Shown here: positions 18,583 through 26,202 of the stretch, piece after piece
Layout: each line of letters starts with the position of its first letter
How positions within the stretch are numbered: the stretch's first letter is position 1
Origin: Sediminibacterium sp.
Lineage (GTDB): Bacteria; Bacteroidota; Bacteroidia; Chitinophagales; Chitinophagaceae
Assembly: GCA_030158665.1 (NCBI GenBank)
Contig: JAOASM010000046.1
Location: 1 to 64,000 of the forward strand
Reading direction: 5' to 3'
DNA: 64,000 nucleotides
Notes under the pieces: model-generated
Told to the model about the DNA's origin: nothing
Database searches by the model: none
The model's input: only the letters and a program-made list of their open reading frames with translations
Position numbers and translations under genes: made by a program

Positions 18583-19977
18583 ATGCTACTTGACTTGGAG
18601 CAATTTAAAAGCCATTGGGCCAATACTTTCCCAAGTATCGCAAAACAGAATACGCATTTTTTAATTGCGGTGAGTGGCGGAGTAGATAGTATTGTGCTTG
18701 CATTTTTGATGCAACAAATGGGCGCAAAATGTTCCATAGCGCATGCTAATTTCCAATTAAGAGGTGAAGAGAGTAGTAGAGATGAAAATTTTGTGCAAGC
18801 TTTTGCAGCAAAAATGGGTATGCCTTTTTTAACCAAGCGTTTTGATACATTGGCTTTTGCTGAACAATACAAAATGGGTATTCAGCAAGCTGCTAGGGAA
18901 ATACGTTATGCTTGGTTTGAAAGTTTAGTAAAAGACCTTGCTGCAAGTGATCCATCAAAAATAGTATTGTTAACTGCGCACCATGCAGATGATCAAGTGG
19001 AAACCGTATTGATGCAATTCTTTAGAGGAACTGGATTACATGGGTTAACTGGAATTCCAGCCATCAGGACGCATCAACAAAATCCATTGGCTACAGATCA
19101 TATTGATTTAATTAGACCCTTACTGCCATTTAGTAAAGCGAGCATTAAAAATTTTGCTACATTAAACGGACTTGCCTATGTAGAGGATAGTTCGAATGAG
19201 AAAAATGATTACACTAGGAACCTCATACGCAATCAGTTGATTCCTCAGATGGAAACTATTTATCCAAACGTAAGTCAACAAGTATTAGATACCATTACAA
19301 GATTAAAAGAAGTCGAGACGATCGTGCATGAAACAGTGGCGTCTTTTTGGAAAAAGCATATGTCTTTCCCAAAGGGCATACCCACCATTGAATTGTCAAA
19401 ATGGAATCAACTTCAAGGCAATGCAACTTATATATGGGGCTTGGTACAGGCTTATGGATTTAAATCCACGCAACTCAAAGAAATCCATAAAATAGCTGGA
19501 GCCAATAAAGGCGCATACATCGCTTCAAACACACATCGGTTGATCAAGTGGGATAACCAAATTCAGATTGTACCTAATCAAGAAGATAAAGTGTATGAAA
19601 CCATTTCAAAGGATCTAGTGCTATTAGAGACGCTGTTTGGAAAATACCTGTTAGAATGGATTGATAATTTGGAGGGATTAAAAGTGGATACTAGCTCAAA
19701 TATGGCCTATTTAGATGCAGACTTATTAAGTTGGCCACTGTTAAATCGCTCATGGGTTGCTACTGATTATTTTTATCCTTTGGGTATGCGTAAGAAAAAG
19801 AAATTAAATCATTTCTTAGGAAGCTTGAAATTAAGTCCAGCAATTAAAGCAAGAACAACAGTGATTTGTTCTGACAATAAAATTGCATGGATTGTTGGAC
19901 AGCGAATCGATGACCGTTTCAAGATTACACCACATACAAAGCAGGTGTTGAAAATTACATTCCTAAGTAAAGCCTAA
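18583..19977 (+). CDS. tilS: tRNA(Ile)-lysidine synthase TilS
   Basis: 464 residues. N-type ATP pyrophosphatase with the P-loop SGGVDS at 31-36; it changes C34 of tRNA-Ile(CAU) to lysidine so that AUA is read as Ile. Other family blocks are LTAHHADDQVETVLM and EDSSNEKNDYTRNLIRN. A C-terminal TilS domain ends the chain. It follows glnS by 15 bases. Its last 23 bases overlap the convergent rhomboid gene. Confidence 0.93.
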   Translation: MLLDLEQFKSHWANTFPSIAKQNTHFLIAVSGGVDSIVLAFLMQQMGAKCSIAHANFQLRGEESSRDENFVQAFAAKMGMPFLTKRFDTLAFAEQYKMGIQQAAREIRYAWFESLVKDLAASDPSKIVLLTAHHADDQVETVLMQFFRGTGLHGLTGIPAIRTHQQNPLATDHIDLIRPLLPFSKASIKNFATLNGLAYVEDSSNEKNDYTRNLIRNQLIPQMETIYPNVSQQVLDTITRLKEVETIVHETVASFWKKHMSFPKGIPTIELSKWNQLQGNATYIWGLVQAYGFKSTQLKEIHKIAGANKGAYIASNTHRLIKWDNQIQIVPNQEDKVYETISKDLVLLETLFGKYLLEWIDNLEGLKVDTSSNMAYLDADLLSWPLLNRSWVATDYFYPLGMRKKKKLNHFLGSLKLSPAIKARTTVICSDNKIAWIVGQRIDDRFKITPHTKQVLKITFLSKA

Positions 19978-20593
19978 TCTGCTCTATAAAGCTTGCTACG
20001 ACGTTGAACTGTGCAATAAAGTAAGCTGCTACAATCAAGAATACCACACCATACAATGATCCCCAAAGATGGGCGCTATGGTTGATACCATCATGACCTT
20101 GCTTTGCTAAATAAGCTGTAATACCCAAATAGATAGGGCCAAAGATAAAACCAGGAATGATTGGCGGAATGATAAAGAAACCAATTTGTATAGTTGGCAT
20201 TAAAAAGATGCCAGCAAATACGATTGCTGATACGGCACCAGAAGCACCTAAGCTATTGTAATTGTATCTATCTTTTTGTTGAAGATAGGTTGGTACTAAG
20301 CAAACTACTAAAGCAGATAAATAGAGTAGTAAGTAGAGCATCTTTCCATTGTTACCAAAAAGCATATGAAAATACTGTTCTACATAATCCCCAAACATAT
20401 AGAAGGAGAACATATTAAAAGCCAAGTGCATAAAATCAGCATGAATAAATCCTGAACTAACAAATCGATACCATTCATTGTGCCTGCTTACAGTATGTGG
20501 GTGGAAAATTAATTTATCCATGATCTCAGCATTGTAAAATGCGACAATGGAGACGATAACAGTGATGACAGTGATTAGTAAGGTAATGCTCAT
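19955..20593 (-). CDS. Rhomboid family intramembrane serine protease
   Basis: 212 residues with about six membrane segments. Catalytic Ser118 is in GASGAVSA and catalytic His175 in NHSAHLWG; the oxyanion-side HxxxN motif is His56...Asn60. Substrate unknown. Start and rlmH stop share one base (TAATG type), so it is translationally coupled to rlmH, and it lies at the end of the mazE-mazF-rlmH run. Confidence 0.9.
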   Translation of the reverse strand: MSITLLITVITVIVSIVAFYNAEIMDKLIFHPHTVSRHNEWYRFVSSGFIHADFMHLAFNMFSFYMFGDYVEQYFHMLFGNNGKMLYLLLYLSALVVCLVPTYLQQKDRYNYNSLGASGAVSAIVFAGIFLMPTIQIGFFIIPPIIPGFIFGPIYLGITAYLAKQGHDGINHSAHLWGSLYGVVFLIVAAYFIAQFNVVASFIEQIRLYLGM

Positions 20594-21057
20594 TATTCGT
20601 GATGGTATTTTTCGTTGGCTAAGATACTACATGCTCGGTAAATTTGTTCTGCAAGAATTAATCGAACCAACATATGTGGGAAGACGAGTTCAGAGATACT
20701 CCAAGTAAAATTGGCTCTTTGCTGAATGGTTTCATCCACACCATAGGCTCCACCAATTAAGAAAATGATTTTTTGGGCGCTTTGGTTAGCCTTTTGCTGA
20801 ATCAGATTGGCTAAGCCAGGGGAGCTTAACATTTTACCTTTTTCGTCTAAAAGGATTAAGATATCAGTTGGTGCGATTGCCTTTAAGATACTCGCAGCTT
20901 CTGCTTTTTTGATTTGATTTGGCTCTGTCAATTTTGATGGTGTAATCAACTGCCAGTCGATAGGGTAGTAATGCCCAATTCTTTTGGTGAATTGATCCAC
21001 GCCTTCTTTGATATAAGATTCATTGGCTTTACCAACGGAGTAGATGGAGATTTTCAT
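20593..21057 (-). CDS. rlmH: 23S rRNA pseudouridine(1915) N3-methyltransferase RlmH
   Basis: 154 residues, normal length. SPOUT-fold enzyme that methylates pseudouridine 1915 in helix 69 of the large ribosomal subunit. The SAM site block FLIGGAYGVDE is at about 99-109 and the C-terminal family signature LAEQIYRACSI is intact. It starts one base after the mazF stop and overlaps the rhomboid gene by one base. Confidence 0.93.
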   Translation of the reverse strand: MKISIYSVGKANESYIKEGVDQFTKRIGHYYPIDWQLITPSKLTEPNQIKKAEAASILKAIAPTDILILLDEKGKMLSSPGLANLIQQKANQSAQKIIFLIGGAYGVDETIQQRANFTWSISELVFPHMLVRLILAEQIYRACSILANEKYHHE

Positions 21058-21058
21058 G

Positions 21059-21346
21059 CTATTTAAAATAAATTTTAATCATTTCGTATACTTTTTTGCT
21101 GGTGGCATCGTCAATGGTACCCAGCTTTTTAACAAGTCTTATTTTATCTACAGTTCTAATTTGATCCACTACAATTTGTCCATTTTTATTTTGAAAAGTA
21201 CAATTCACTCTTGACGGATACTCTTTTAATTTTGATGTTAAAGGTATGATGACTACACTTTTTTTGTGTTTATTTGAAATGTCTGGAGAAAAAATAATGC
21301 AGGGTCTTGTTTTGATCAACCAAACTTCATTTTTTAATACTACCAT
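21059..21346 (-). CDS. mazF: MazF/PemK-family toxin with shortened N-terminal loop
   Basis: 95 residues from the ATG at 21346; two codons further up is a TTG that I reject. The core TRPCIIFSPD, VVIIPLTS, RVNCTFQNKNGQIVVDQIRTVDK and LGTID matches Bacteroidota MazF, a ribosome-independent mRNA endonuclease. Compared with the family as I know it, about ten residues are absent between NEVWLI and KTRP, the strand 1-2 loop that normally reads like NLDPTxGSE and helps form the RNA-cutting site. The toxin may be weak or inactive. It overlaps the antitoxin gene and sits one base before rlmH. Confidence 0.75.
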   Translation of the reverse strand: MVVLKNEVWLIKTRPCIIFSPDISNKHKKSVVIIPLTSKLKEYPSRVNCTFQNKNGQIVVDQIRTVDKIRLVKKLGTIDDATSKKVYEMIKIYFK

Positions 21347-21594
21347 GTCCAATCCTCCTTATCAAATTCATTTTCGAATTCCATCCAATCTTTATCTTCT
21401 TGTGTTAGTGTATGATCCATTTTTTTATAGATCTCTTCCCATCCTGCTCTTGGATCTACTTCAACTGGTTTGATAACAATGCAATCTTCACGTAGTTCGA
21501 GTGTCACTTCTTCGTCAAGTTGATATTCTTTGATGATTTCATTGGGGAGTCGGATGCCCTTTGAATTGCCAATTTTGATGATTTTTGCTTTCAT
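21340..21594 (-). CDS. mazE: AbrB/MazE-type antitoxin
   Basis: 84 residues. The N-terminal half is an AbrB/SpoVT swapped-hairpin DNA-binding fold (IIKIGNSKGIRLPNEII). The acidic, Trp-rich C-terminus (about 47-84) is the kind of tail that wraps and blocks the toxin. Its end overlaps mazF by seven bases. A perfect 12-base palindrome lies 16 bases upstream of the start, beside a -7 box, as expected for autorepression. Confidence 0.8.
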   Translation of the reverse strand: MKAKIIKIGNSKGIRLPNEIIKEYQLDEEVTLELREDCIVIKPVEVDPRAGWEEIYKKMDHTLTQEDKDWMEFENEFDKEDWTW

Positions 21595-21609
21595 AGAATT
21601 GTTATTACA

Positions 21610-21631
21610 TTGTAATTACAATACAAATGTA
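21610..21631 (-). promoter_or_regulatory. mazE promoter -7 box and palindromic operator
   Basis: On the minus strand TACATTTG (21631-21624) fits TAnnTTTG, and just after it, over the expected transcription start, is the perfect palindrome TTGTAATTACAA (21621-21610). AbrB-type antitoxins bind such sites, so repression by MazE-MazF is the natural reading (inference). Confidence 0.6.
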
Positions 21632-21720
21632 GGCTATTATATGAAATTGGTGCGGGTATTTTTACTTTTAAGCGGGGTTACTTTGAAAGCAGGGTTACAT
21701 TAAAGACAAGATGATACTTG

Positions 21721-22341
21721 TTAGAATACCCAACCAATACCTATACCGGTTGTAACACTTTGAAAAGGAATCTCAAAGCCAAAATGATAGTTCAGAAAGT
21801 ATTTATTTTTTTGTACCTGATGCCCAATATTATAAAATAGCTTCATTCCATCTGTGGGTGTATTAAAACTTTCTTCATTTGGGCTTTTATATAACGTAGA
21901 TAAGAATCTCCCTTCAAATCCAAAATAAGTCCCCGAATTGTTTAGAATAGGTTTCGCCATTCTAATTCTTCTTTTAAAATTGAAATAATAACGCTGTTCA
22001 ACTGAAGCTAAAGCTTGATAAGCATATTTGGTTAATATTTTCTCATATGGGTCATTGTAGGTGTTTATTCCAAGCTTACTTACTAATGAAAAATTTCTTT
22101 TAATACTCCATTCATACATACCTGTTAAAATCCCTGTTCCCTCTGGTATATCACCAACTGTAACTACTGGAAAGCTTAGATTAATTCTATAAGTGTTCTT
22201 CTGTATGCGCCAATATGCAGAATCAATGGTTTCAGGTGCTAAAGAAGGATTCTGAGCAAATAGGCAGGTTCCAATAGGGATAAAAAATAGAGCAACTAAT
22301 AGGTGCTTCGGTTTTTGAATGAAATTATAATCTGTTTTCAA
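21721..22341 (-). CDS. Exported protein, probable small outer-membrane barrel
   Basis: 206 residues. A signal peptide ends near LFAQ at about residue 30. The remainder has alternating strands with many Tyr/Phe, and it ends in an aromatic residue (IGIGWVF), as outer-membrane barrels do. I do not recognise the family. It is flanked by the maz operon (about 125 bases away) and the two-component genes, all on the same strand. Confidence 0.6.
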   Translation of the reverse strand: MKTDYNFIQKPKHLLVALFFIPIGTCLFAQNPSLAPETIDSAYWRIQKNTYRINLSFPVVTVGDIPEGTGILTGMYEWSIKRNFSLVSKLGINTYNDPYEKILTKYAYQALASVEQRYYFNFKRRIRMAKPILNNSGTYFGFEGRFLSTLYKSPNEESFNTPTDGMKLFYNIGHQVQKNKYFLNYHFGFEIPFQSVTTGIGIGWVF

Positions 22342-22416
22342 TGAAAATTTTGTTTATAAATTTCACCAAATTTACAAACGTATTAGGTTCAATCTTAAGT
22401 AGAACTACTGAATAAT

Positions 22417-23085
22417 TTACCTTTCAATTGTAAATAAGTTATTCTTTATTGCATAAATGGCAATACCTGCGGCTGTTTTAACACTCATTTTTTCTAATAT
22501 TCTAGCACGAATCCCTTCCACAGTTCTACCACTCATAAACAAAATTTCACCAATTTCCTTACTTGATTTTTCTTCGCAAATAAGTTTAACGATGGACAAT
22601 TCTTTCTCCGTAAATGAATTAATAGACTTATTTGTATATGGGTTGTAGTGACTATTTTTTATTAAATTAACCAATCGTTGCGAACTAGACTGGCAATAAT
22701 ATGGCTGTCCATTCATTACAGTTTTTATGGCATCTACAATTTCACCTTTTTGTGAGTTTTTTATAATATATCCCGAAGCGCCAGCTTCTAAAGCATTTAC
22801 AATAAGCTGGTCACTATCAAAAGTTGATAAAGCGATACATGGAATTTTGGGTGTGCAGCTTGATAGTGCTTTGATAGCTTCAATTCCATCTACATTGGGC
22901 ATTCTTAAATCGGTTAGCACTATGTCAGTTTGTAATTTACTGCATAATTCAATTAAAGTTTTCCCATTGTTGGCTTCAGCGATTACTTCAATAGTAGGAT
23001 CTCTGCTTAATAACATCAATAGTCCATCTCTATAAATATCATGGTCGTCCGCAATGATTACTTTTATTTTAGCAAGGTTGTTCAT
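22417..23085 (-). CDS. NarL/LuxR-family response regulator
   Basis: 222 residues. The receiver has acidic pocket Asp13/Asp14, phospho-acceptor Asp59 (LTDLRMP) and Lys in YIIKNSQKG. The C-terminal LuxR helix-turn-helix lies at about 155-215 (FTEKELSIVKLI, SSKEIGEILFMSGRTVEGIRARI). The start overlaps the kinase gene by 17 bases, so the two are coupled. Targets are unknown; an inverted repeat upstream of the operon is a candidate site. Confidence 0.9.
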   Translation of the reverse strand: MNNLAKIKVIIADDHDIYRDGLLMLLSRDPTIEVIAEANNGKTLIELCSKLQTDIVLTDLRMPNVDGIEAIKALSSCTPKIPCIALSTFDSDQLIVNALEAGASGYIIKNSQKGEIVDAIKTVMNGQPYYCQSSSQRLVNLIKNSHYNPYTNKSINSFTEKELSIVKLICEEKSSKEIGEILFMSGRTVEGIRARILEKMSVKTAAGIAIYAIKNNLFTIER

Positions 23086-23842
23086 TTTTTAGGGGAATTT
23101 CAATTGTAAAACTTGTGCCTTTGTTAATTCCAGTATCAAGAAATAGTTTTCCATCCATGAGCTGACTTCTACGGATTATATTTCTTAACCCATCACTTTT
23201 CATTTTTGAGATATCTAAATGCTCATTAAATCCTACGCCATTGTCGTTAACTTTTATTAAAATGATTTTATTCATTAATGAAAGATGTAAATTTATTTCT
23301 AACGCATTTGCATGTTTAACAGCATTGTTTAGTAGTTCTTGTACAATTCTAAAAATATGTGTTTTTACTTCTTTAGAGATAGTGTCTTCTTCCTGAATTT
23401 TGTTAATTAACTTAATTTTAGCTTTGCTTTTAGTATCAAGTTTATTTATAAAATCTGCTACTGCTGGAATTAAACCATTTTGTTCTAAAATTTTAGGCAT
23501 CAAGTCATTTGATATTTCCCTAATCTTTTGCATTGTACTGTCAATATAAGAGGCTGTTTTTTCGATAATTAGATTGTTTTCTGGATGGTCTGAGGTATTA
23601 ATGCATTCCAAGTTTAACTTAATAGCAGAAATTAAAGAGCCTAAATCGTCGTGCAAATCAGCAGCAATTCTTGCTCGCTCATTTTCTAATAATTGTATGT
23701 CTTTAAGTGTTTGATTTCTTTCTAATTTAACTTTAAGTCTTTGGTTACGTAATACTGTGATAATAAAAAAGATAATTAATAAGGTAAGTACAGCAAATCC
23801 AACTAGCCCAACAATTGTAATTTTGAGATTCAATTCATCCAT
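23069..23842 (-). CDS. Sensor histidine kinase (HisKA_3 type), single membrane segment
   Basis: 257 residues. One membrane helix (about 10-32) with almost nothing outside the cell, then a coiled linker, the dimerisation helix with His64 in ADLHDDLGS, and an HATPase domain with ELLNNAVKHA, VNDNGVGF and GTSFTIEIP. No sensor domain of its own can be seen, so the signal may come through the 7TM protein encoded just upstream, 9 bases away, or through the membrane. Confidence 0.9.
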   Translation of the reverse strand: MDELNLKITIVGLVGFAVLTLLIIFFIITVLRNQRLKVKLERNQTLKDIQLLENERARIAADLHDDLGSLISAIKLNLECINTSDHPENNLIIEKTASYIDSTMQKIREISNDLMPKILEQNGLIPAVADFINKLDTKSKAKIKLINKIQEEDTISKEVKTHIFRIVQELLNNAVKHANALEINLHLSLMNKIILIKVNDNGVGFNEHLDISKMKSDGLRNIIRRSQLMDGKLFLDTGINKGTSFTIEIPLKNEQPC

Positions 23843-23851
23843 ATTGGTTAT

Positions 23852-24520
23852 TTAAATTAAGAAGTTGCGCTTCTGGTTTTTGAAAAGTTTTATTACTACA
23901 ATTGCCAATGTAATGTTTACAAATATGTTTACAATATTAAGTATGTAGTACAAAGAAGGCTCTATTTTTATATTTAAAGGGATATTAAGACAATAAAGTG
24001 ATAAAGTAAAAAGTGCATAGCTGTAATAAATACAGATAGTAATATAGAATATCAGGAGCCAGTTAACATTATGATTTGTTTTTTTTGTGTTTATCATTTG
24101 ATAGTTAATTCTGTCAAATGATAAAAAACTAAAAACTGAAAAATAAAATACAGTAGCATAAATGCTATTGTATTTAAACTTTGTAATGTAGAGCCAGTCA
24201 ATTCCTTGAAAAATCATACCGATAAAAAATATTATAAAGTATCTGTTTATATGTTTTTTATTATTTATAATAAAGAAAAAATATAATAACAATCCATAAT
24301 TAATAATTTCATAAATATCAACAATTAACATATAGTTAAAATCAAAACCTAACATGCTTTTTGCATAACCTAATAAATCATTGGTTGAACCTATAATTAA
24401 TACTAATAAATATACTTTAAAAGCCTTGTTCAATTTATTATATAAAAATATCAAGGGAATAACAGGAAAATAGTTAGATAATGAAGATAAGGTGTATAAT
24501 ATTTGATAAGCTTCTGACAT
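23852..24520 (-). CDS. Seven-transmembrane protein of unknown function
   Basis: 222 residues, about seven hydrophobic segments (about 7-27, 35-55, 62-84, 92-112, 118-136, 152-175, 190-213), no soluble domain. It is very rich in Phe, Tyr, Ile and Asn, and the DNA is very AT-rich. I do not recognise a named family. Its position, first in an operon with a kinase that lacks a sensor domain and its regulator, suggests it is a sensor or a regulator of the kinase (inference). Confidence 0.65.
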   Translation of the reverse strand: MSEAYQILYTLSSLSNYFPVIPLIFLYNKLNKAFKVYLLVLIIGSTNDLLGYAKSMLGFDFNYMLIVDIYEIINYGLLLYFFFIINNKKHINRYFIIFFIGMIFQGIDWLYITKFKYNSIYATVFYFSVFSFLSFDRINYQMINTKKTNHNVNWLLIFYITICIYYSYALFTLSLYCLNIPLNIKIEPSLYYILNIVNIFVNITLAIVVIKLFKNQKRNFLI

Positions 24521-24576
24521 AAAGAATACTACAATTTAAATATATTAAAATTATGATATGTTATTTAATATAATTA

Positions 24577-24588
24577 CGTACTTGTACG
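24577..24588. repeat. Inverted repeat upstream of 7TM-kinase-regulator operon
   Basis: CGTACTTGTACG is a five-plus-five inverted repeat with a two-base centre, standing out in a very AT-rich stretch about 57 bases upstream of the 7TM gene start. NarL-type regulators bind short inverted repeats, so it could be an autoregulatory site; this is inference. Confidence 0.4.
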
Positions 24589-24650
24589 CAATGTCTTATC
24601 ATACAATTAATTATCTGATTAAATCTAATGAAATGCATTGCGAGTCATTC

Positions 24651-24950
24651 CTATGTATAATAAAGAAAGGATTTAATTAAGAAGACTAAAAAAAAGAAAA
24701 TTGAATAAATCGTAAGACCAAATAAAATAGGTTTGAATGTATCTACTTTTATTTTATCAAATACCCAATTACCTATCCATTTTGTCAAGGGAATACTAAA
24801 TAAAATTGAGTTGAAAATTATATTTCTTTTATTATCGATACTAATTTTTGGAACAAGCATATCAAATGTCAGGATTGAAATAATAGAAAATATTAAAACT
24901 CCTATAATAATACCTTTATTGATTTCTTTTTTATTTGTTATATGTTCCAT
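24651..24950 (-). CDS. Small three-segment membrane protein
   Basis: 99 residues with three hydrophobic segments (about 14-34, 44-64, 72-97) and a short charged N-terminus. No family recognised. It starts 14 bases after the 56-codon gene at 24965-25135 and ends about 130 bases before the 7TM gene, so it closes a three-gene cassette. The frame has a normal ATG and no obvious ribosome site, which is usual in this phylum. Confidence 0.55.
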   Translation of the reverse strand: MEHITNKKEINKGIIIGVLIFSIISILTFDMLVPKISIDNKRNIIFNSILFSIPLTKWIGNWVFDKIKVDTFKPILFGLTIYSIFFFLVFLIKSFLYYT

Positions 24951-24964
24951 ATTGGTATTAATGT

Positions 24965-25135
24965 TTATTTTGATTTACTATTATTCTTTCCATAGTAACT
25001 ATCCCTAAATCCATCCCTAAAACCATTTGAAACATCTTTATAATTAATTAAAAGAGTTATAATAATAGTTGTAACTATTAACTTGCCCCAATGTTTTACA
25101 ATTAGGTTTTGAACATCATTAATATACTCTTTCAT
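24965..25135 (-). CDS. Small single-pass membrane protein (56 codons)
   Basis: A short frame from the ATG at 25135 to a TAA at 24965. It has a basic N-terminal part (MKEYINDVQNLIVKHWG), a membrane segment (KLIVTTIIITLLINY, about 18-32) and a polar tail with the internal repeat NGFRDGFRDSYYGK. Support comes from this protein-like layout, from spacing (32 bases after the upstream gene, 14 before the next) and from shared strand. Function unknown. It could be a chance frame, but the segment and spacing argue otherwise. Confidence 0.5.
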   Translation of the reverse strand: MKEYINDVQNLIVKHWGKLIVTTIIITLLINYKDVSNGFRDGFRDSYYGKNNSKSK

Positions 25136-25167
25136 TCGGATTGCTAATATTTTATTATTGACTTAAT

Positions 25168-25866
25168 TTATTTGATCAAATAATCAAACTTTAAAGTAAG
25201 TCTGTTAGATACTTTAAAATTCACATTATCATCTAGCATTTGTTTTAATCTGTTTATATCAAATGAACTATTATAATTCAATTTTGATGATGTTTCTGTT
25301 TGTGTTATAGATAACAATTCTAAGGATTTCCCATTAAAACTAGGCAGTGATGCAAGTGCTATTTTTCTTGATTTTTCAAGTAATTTCTTTCTTAACAATA
25401 TTTCAGAATTTACATTGTAATTATATTTGATGTTAGAAAGTGAAAGATTAATCTTTTTGGAATAACAATAATCAATGAGTTTTTTGATACCAGAATAGGA
25501 TGTTGTTATATAATTATGGCCTCTTATGCTGTAGAAATCTCTTGAATTATCAAAAATTAAATCTTCTGAAACCATGACGTCTTTCATATTCCTAATTTCT
25601 AAATTAAGCTTTAAAAAAACATTTTTAGCAGAGTCGTCAGCAATTGATTTTCTTAAAGCGTTTTCTAATCTAGGATTCTTTTGTTTTAAAATGCTTGAAT
25701 CTAAATTGATTAAAGAATAATCTACATAAAAATCTGCATTCCAATAAGCAGTATCCATATTTGAGATTATACTATCAGAAAGCATAACTTCAACATGTTT
25801 GTTTTGTTGTGCATCTGCTGTTTTTGTAATCAATGCGATTGTCAGATATATTAATATTTTTTTCAT
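25168..25866 (-). CDS. Exported protein, possibly SIMPL (DUF541)-like
   Basis: 232 residues. Signal peptide MKKILIYLTIALITKTADA, cleaved near residue 20. The C-terminal half has the layout of SIMPL-domain proteins: a helix with paired basic and Ala residues (LLRKKLLEKSRKIALAS), a strand with SLELLSITQTE, and a last strand SNRLTLKFDYLIK. The N-terminal part lacks the usual glycine-rich start, so the assignment is tentative. It is first in a cassette with two small membrane proteins. Confidence 0.55.
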   Translation of the reverse strand: MKKILIYLTIALITKTADAQQNKHVEVMLSDSIISNMDTAYWNADFYVDYSLINLDSSILKQKNPRLENALRKSIADDSAKNVFLKLNLEIRNMKDVMVSEDLIFDNSRDFYSIRGHNYITTSYSGIKKLIDYCYSKKINLSLSNIKYNYNVNSEILLRKKLLEKSRKIALASLPSFNGKSLELLSITQTETSSKLNYNSSFDINRLKQMLDDNVNFKVSNRLTLKFDYLIK

Positions 25867-25988
25867 GCTCAGTATTTTTTTAAAATTATTGATTTATTAC
25901 AAAGAATTTATCTTTTTATCATGAATTATAAAACTGATGCGTATAATTCAGTAGATCTACGTTTTATGTGGTTGGATTATCGGTAAAT

Positions 25989-26012
25989 GGGATGGTTGCT
26001 TCGCAACATCCC
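25989..26012. repeat. Hairpin with TTC loop
   Basis: GGGATG-G-TTGC, loop TTC, GCAA-CATCCC: ten pairs with one bulged G. No run of T follows on either strand, so it is not a simple terminator. Confidence 0.5.
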
Positions 26013-26091
26013 CTTCGCAGTTGCCTTACCCAAAGAGGATTGCTCCCTTTCGGTCGCATCCTTTTCGCATTGGTCGTACCCAAAGCCCTTT

Positions 26092-26118
26092 AAAAACATC
26101 AGCTGCGCTGATGTTTTT
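26092..26118. repeat. Perfect 12-bp hairpin with A/T tracts
   Basis: AAAAACATCAGC, loop TGC, GCTGATGTTTTT. The A and T tracts at the ends would let it act as a terminator on either strand, but no gene ends just before it. Confidence 0.55.
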
Positions 26119-26137
26119 GCTTTTTCGCACCTATCCA

Positions 26138-26160
26138 CGAAATCAAGCAAGCTTGTTTCG
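26138..26160. repeat. Hairpin containing CAAGCTTG
   Basis: CGAAA at 26138-26142 pairs with TTTCG at 26156-26160; inside, CAAG pairs with CTTG around a four-base loop, leaving one bulged T. There is no T tract, so this is not a terminator. Confidence 0.4.
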
Positions 26161-26174
26161 CGTCTATGTACGAA

Positions 26175-26201
26175 AAAGCCCACACTGTTCGTGTGGGCTT
26201 T
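26175..26201 (-). terminator. Terminator after tRNA-Arg
   Basis: Perfect 11-base stem (AAAGCCCACAC / GTGTGGGCTTT) with a five-base loop, starting directly behind the tRNA on the minus strand and followed there by a run of five T. Confidence 0.8.
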
Positions 26202-26202
26202 G

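Larger units (their letters stand above)
25867..26202. other. Non-coding stretch with a cluster of hairpins
   Basis: Over 300 bases without a believable gene. The first 110 bases are plain AT-rich DNA. From 25989 to the tRNA the composition turns GC-richer and holds four successive hairpins: 25989-26012 (10-base stem with one bulged G), 26092-26118 (perfect 12-base stem, 3-base loop), 26138-26160 (5+4 stem, one bulge) and 26175-26201 (perfect 11-base stem). TACCCAAAG occurs twice (26027 and 26077 regions). Frames on both strands exist here but they follow the hairpin arms. Confidence 0.6.
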
